Origin: Pirellulales bacterium
GTDB taxonomy: Bacteria; Planctomycetota; Planctomycetia; Pirellulales; Lacipirellulaceae
Length of the DNA: 64,000 bases
Assembly (NCBI GenBank): GCA_022841705.1
Contig: JALHQZ010000001.1
Coordinates: 806,001 to 870,000 of the forward strand
Reading direction: 5' to 3'
In this document: positions 63,191 through 64,000 of the stretch, in pieces
How the letters are laid out: every line of letters starts with the position of its first letter
How positions within the stretch are numbered: the stretch's first letter is position 1
The notes under the pieces: generated by a model
Seen by the model: only the letters and a program-made list of their open reading frames with translations
Told to the model about the DNA's origin: nothing
Database searches by the model: none
Made by a program: the position numbers and the translations under genes

Positions 63191-63529
63191 ATGAGCAGTC
63201 TTTCTTCGCATGTGCTGGATACTTCAATTGGTCGCCCTGCGGCAGGCGTTGCGCTTGTGCTCGAGCAACGGCAAGGCGATTCGTTCGTCTCGCTTGCCAT
63301 AGCCAAGACGAACAGCGATGGCCGGGCGGCGAATTTTGTCGACCCGGGGGACTTCGTGCCGGGTGAGTATCGGCTGCGGTTTGCGACGGCGGAGTATCAT
63401 GCGAGTCGGGGGGAGCCGGCGTTCTTTCCGGAGGTGGTGATTCACTTTGTGGTGAATGAAGCGGATGCGCATTATCACATTCCGCTACTCTTGGCGCCGT
63501 ATGGGTATAGTACGTATCGGGGGAGTTGA
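63191..63529 (+). CDS. uraH: 5-Hydroxyisourate hydrolase (transthyretin-like)
   Basis: 112 residues. The N-terminal LSSHVLDTSIGRPAAGV, the central Arg of GEYRLRF, the HYHIPLLLAPYGYSTY segment and the terminal YRGS tetrapeptide are the hallmarks of HIU hydrolase. It hydrolyses 5-hydroxyisourate, the uricase product, to OHCU. Third gene of allB-uraD-uraH. Confidence 0.96.
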   Translation: MSSLSSHVLDTSIGRPAAGVALVLEQRQGDSFVSLAIAKTNSDGRAANFVDPGDFVPGEYRLRFATAEYHASRGEPAFFPEVVIHFVVNEADAHYHIPLLLAPYGYSTYRGS

Positions 63530-63549
63530 GGCGCCGAGTCGAATTGGGT

Positions 63550-63588
63550 CGACGGCGCCATGCGCTCCGCTGGCGCGTCGCGGCTAAC
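63550..63588. repeat. Palindromic repeat, family G-like
   Basis: Imperfect hairpin CGACGGCGCCA..TGGCGCGTCG followed by CGGCTAAC. On the minus strand it begins GTTAGCCG like the other family G copies. It lies in the uraH-dihydropyrimidinase gap. Confidence 0.55.
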
Positions 63589-63621
63589 GGTTGACTTGCT
63601 TTGTGATGGGAAATATTCACA

Positions 63622-64000
63622 TGCTGTGTATTAAGAATGGTCGCATCATTACGGCGACGGATGATTATGTGGCGGATGTGCTGATCGAGGGCGAAACGAT
63701 CACCGCGATTGGAAAGAATCTCACCACGCCGGCTGGCGCCGAGGTGATCGATGCCGAAGGCAAGTACGTCATGCCGGGGTTTATTGATCCGCATGTGCAT
63801 ATTTACTTGCCGTTCATGGGGACGTATGCCAAGGATGACTACGACTCGGCGAGTCGCGCGGCGCTGGTTGGCGGGACGACCACGCTGATCGAAATGTGCT
63901 GCCCCAGTCGTGGTGAGGATCCGCTCAAAGCCTACCAACTGTGGAAGAGTAAAGCCGAAGGTTTATCGGCTTGCGACTTCACGTTTCACATGGGCGTTTC
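63622..64000 (+). CDS. hydA: Dihydropyrimidinase/hydantoinase, 5' part
   Basis: 126 codons are visible; the gene runs off the right edge. ATG 63622 has GGGAA eight bases upstream; an in-frame ATG at 63607 is possible. LCIKNGRIITATDDYVADV, VMPGFIDPHVHIYLPFMGTY (metal HxH) and KDDYDSASRAALVGGTTTLI match dihydropyrimidinases more closely than allantoinases. It would hydrolyse dihydrouracil or dihydrothymine, the product of the PreA-like enzyme, to N-carbamoyl-beta-amino acids. Confidence 0.88.

Noticed and set aside
1..64000. CRISPR arrays, rRNA or tRNA genes and autonomous transposons
   Set aside because: No regularly spaced direct repeats, no recognisable rRNA or tRNA sequence and no transposase or integrase gene were found by reading.

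Overview
The window is a GC-rich chromosomal segment that reads as a planctomycete, most likely from the Pirellulales. The signs are a DUF1559 prepilin-like protein with an H-X9-DG-type C-terminus paired with a small lipoprotein, a PEP-CTERM protein, a planctomycete-style sulfatase, outer-membrane beta-barrels, metal ABC permeases carrying DtxR-like tails, and many short palindromic intergenic repeats. Housekeeping genes (cdsA-like, lipA, pdxJ, tkt) argue for a chromosome and not a plasmid. I assign 49 protein-coding loci, one broken by a frameshift and one cut by the right edge. I see no rRNA, tRNA, CRISPR array or autonomous insertion sequence.

Layout. 0.1-4.5 kb: Wzx-like flippase, GT4 glycosyltransferase, PlsC-like acyltransferase and CdsA-like cytidylyltransferase (envelope glycan and phospholipid synthesis). 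4.6-13.1 kb: secreted metallopeptidase-like protein, PEP-CTERM vanadium haloperoxidase/PAP2-like protein, two tandem exported YtcJ-type amidohydrolases (the first fused to a META domain) and a frameshifted porin. 13.3-17.2 kb: aldehyde dehydrogenase divergent from a MerR/B12-domain regulator, then a beta-barrel protein. 17.4-22.7 kb: ABC-2 module (small membrane protein, GldG-like exported protein, ATPase, permease). 22.8-31.8 kb: lipA, a small hypothetical gene, pdxJ, an RND pump with its adaptor, and an exported hypothetical protein. 31.8-36.8 kb: transketolase, Gfo/Idh/MocA oxidoreductase, DUF1559 protein and lipoprotein. 37.1-41.5 kb: Mn/Zn/Fe-type metal ABC importer whose two permeases both end in DtxR-like domains. 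41.8-46.6 kb: GNAT, an inactive/active M16 peptidase pair, a CbiX/SirB-like chelatase and an exported hypothetical protein.

From 46.5 kb to the right edge lies a nucleobase-catabolism island: NCS1 permease, AGXT2-like aminotransferase, PreA-like dihydropyrimidine dehydrogenase, sulfatase, xanthine dehydrogenase (two subunits), allantoate amidohydrolase, (S)-ureidoglycine aminohydrolase, plant-type ureidoglycolate amidohydrolase, uricase, allantoinase, OHCU decarboxylase, 5-hydroxyisourate hydrolase and the start of a dihydropyrimidinase. Together these can take xanthine to glyoxylate with release of all ring nitrogen. The aminotransferase could turn the glyoxylate into glycine, and PreA plus dihydropyrimidinase begin the reductive pyrimidine route.

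Two non-genic signals stand out. First, four perfect 16-bp parS sites occur as two close pairs about 58.7 kb apart, which suggests the window lies in the ParB-loading, origin-proximal region. Second, several families of REP/REPIN-like palindromes sit exactly at gene ends. Their terminal TAG supplies the stop codon of at least six genes, and other copies contribute coding sequence at the start or end of genes.
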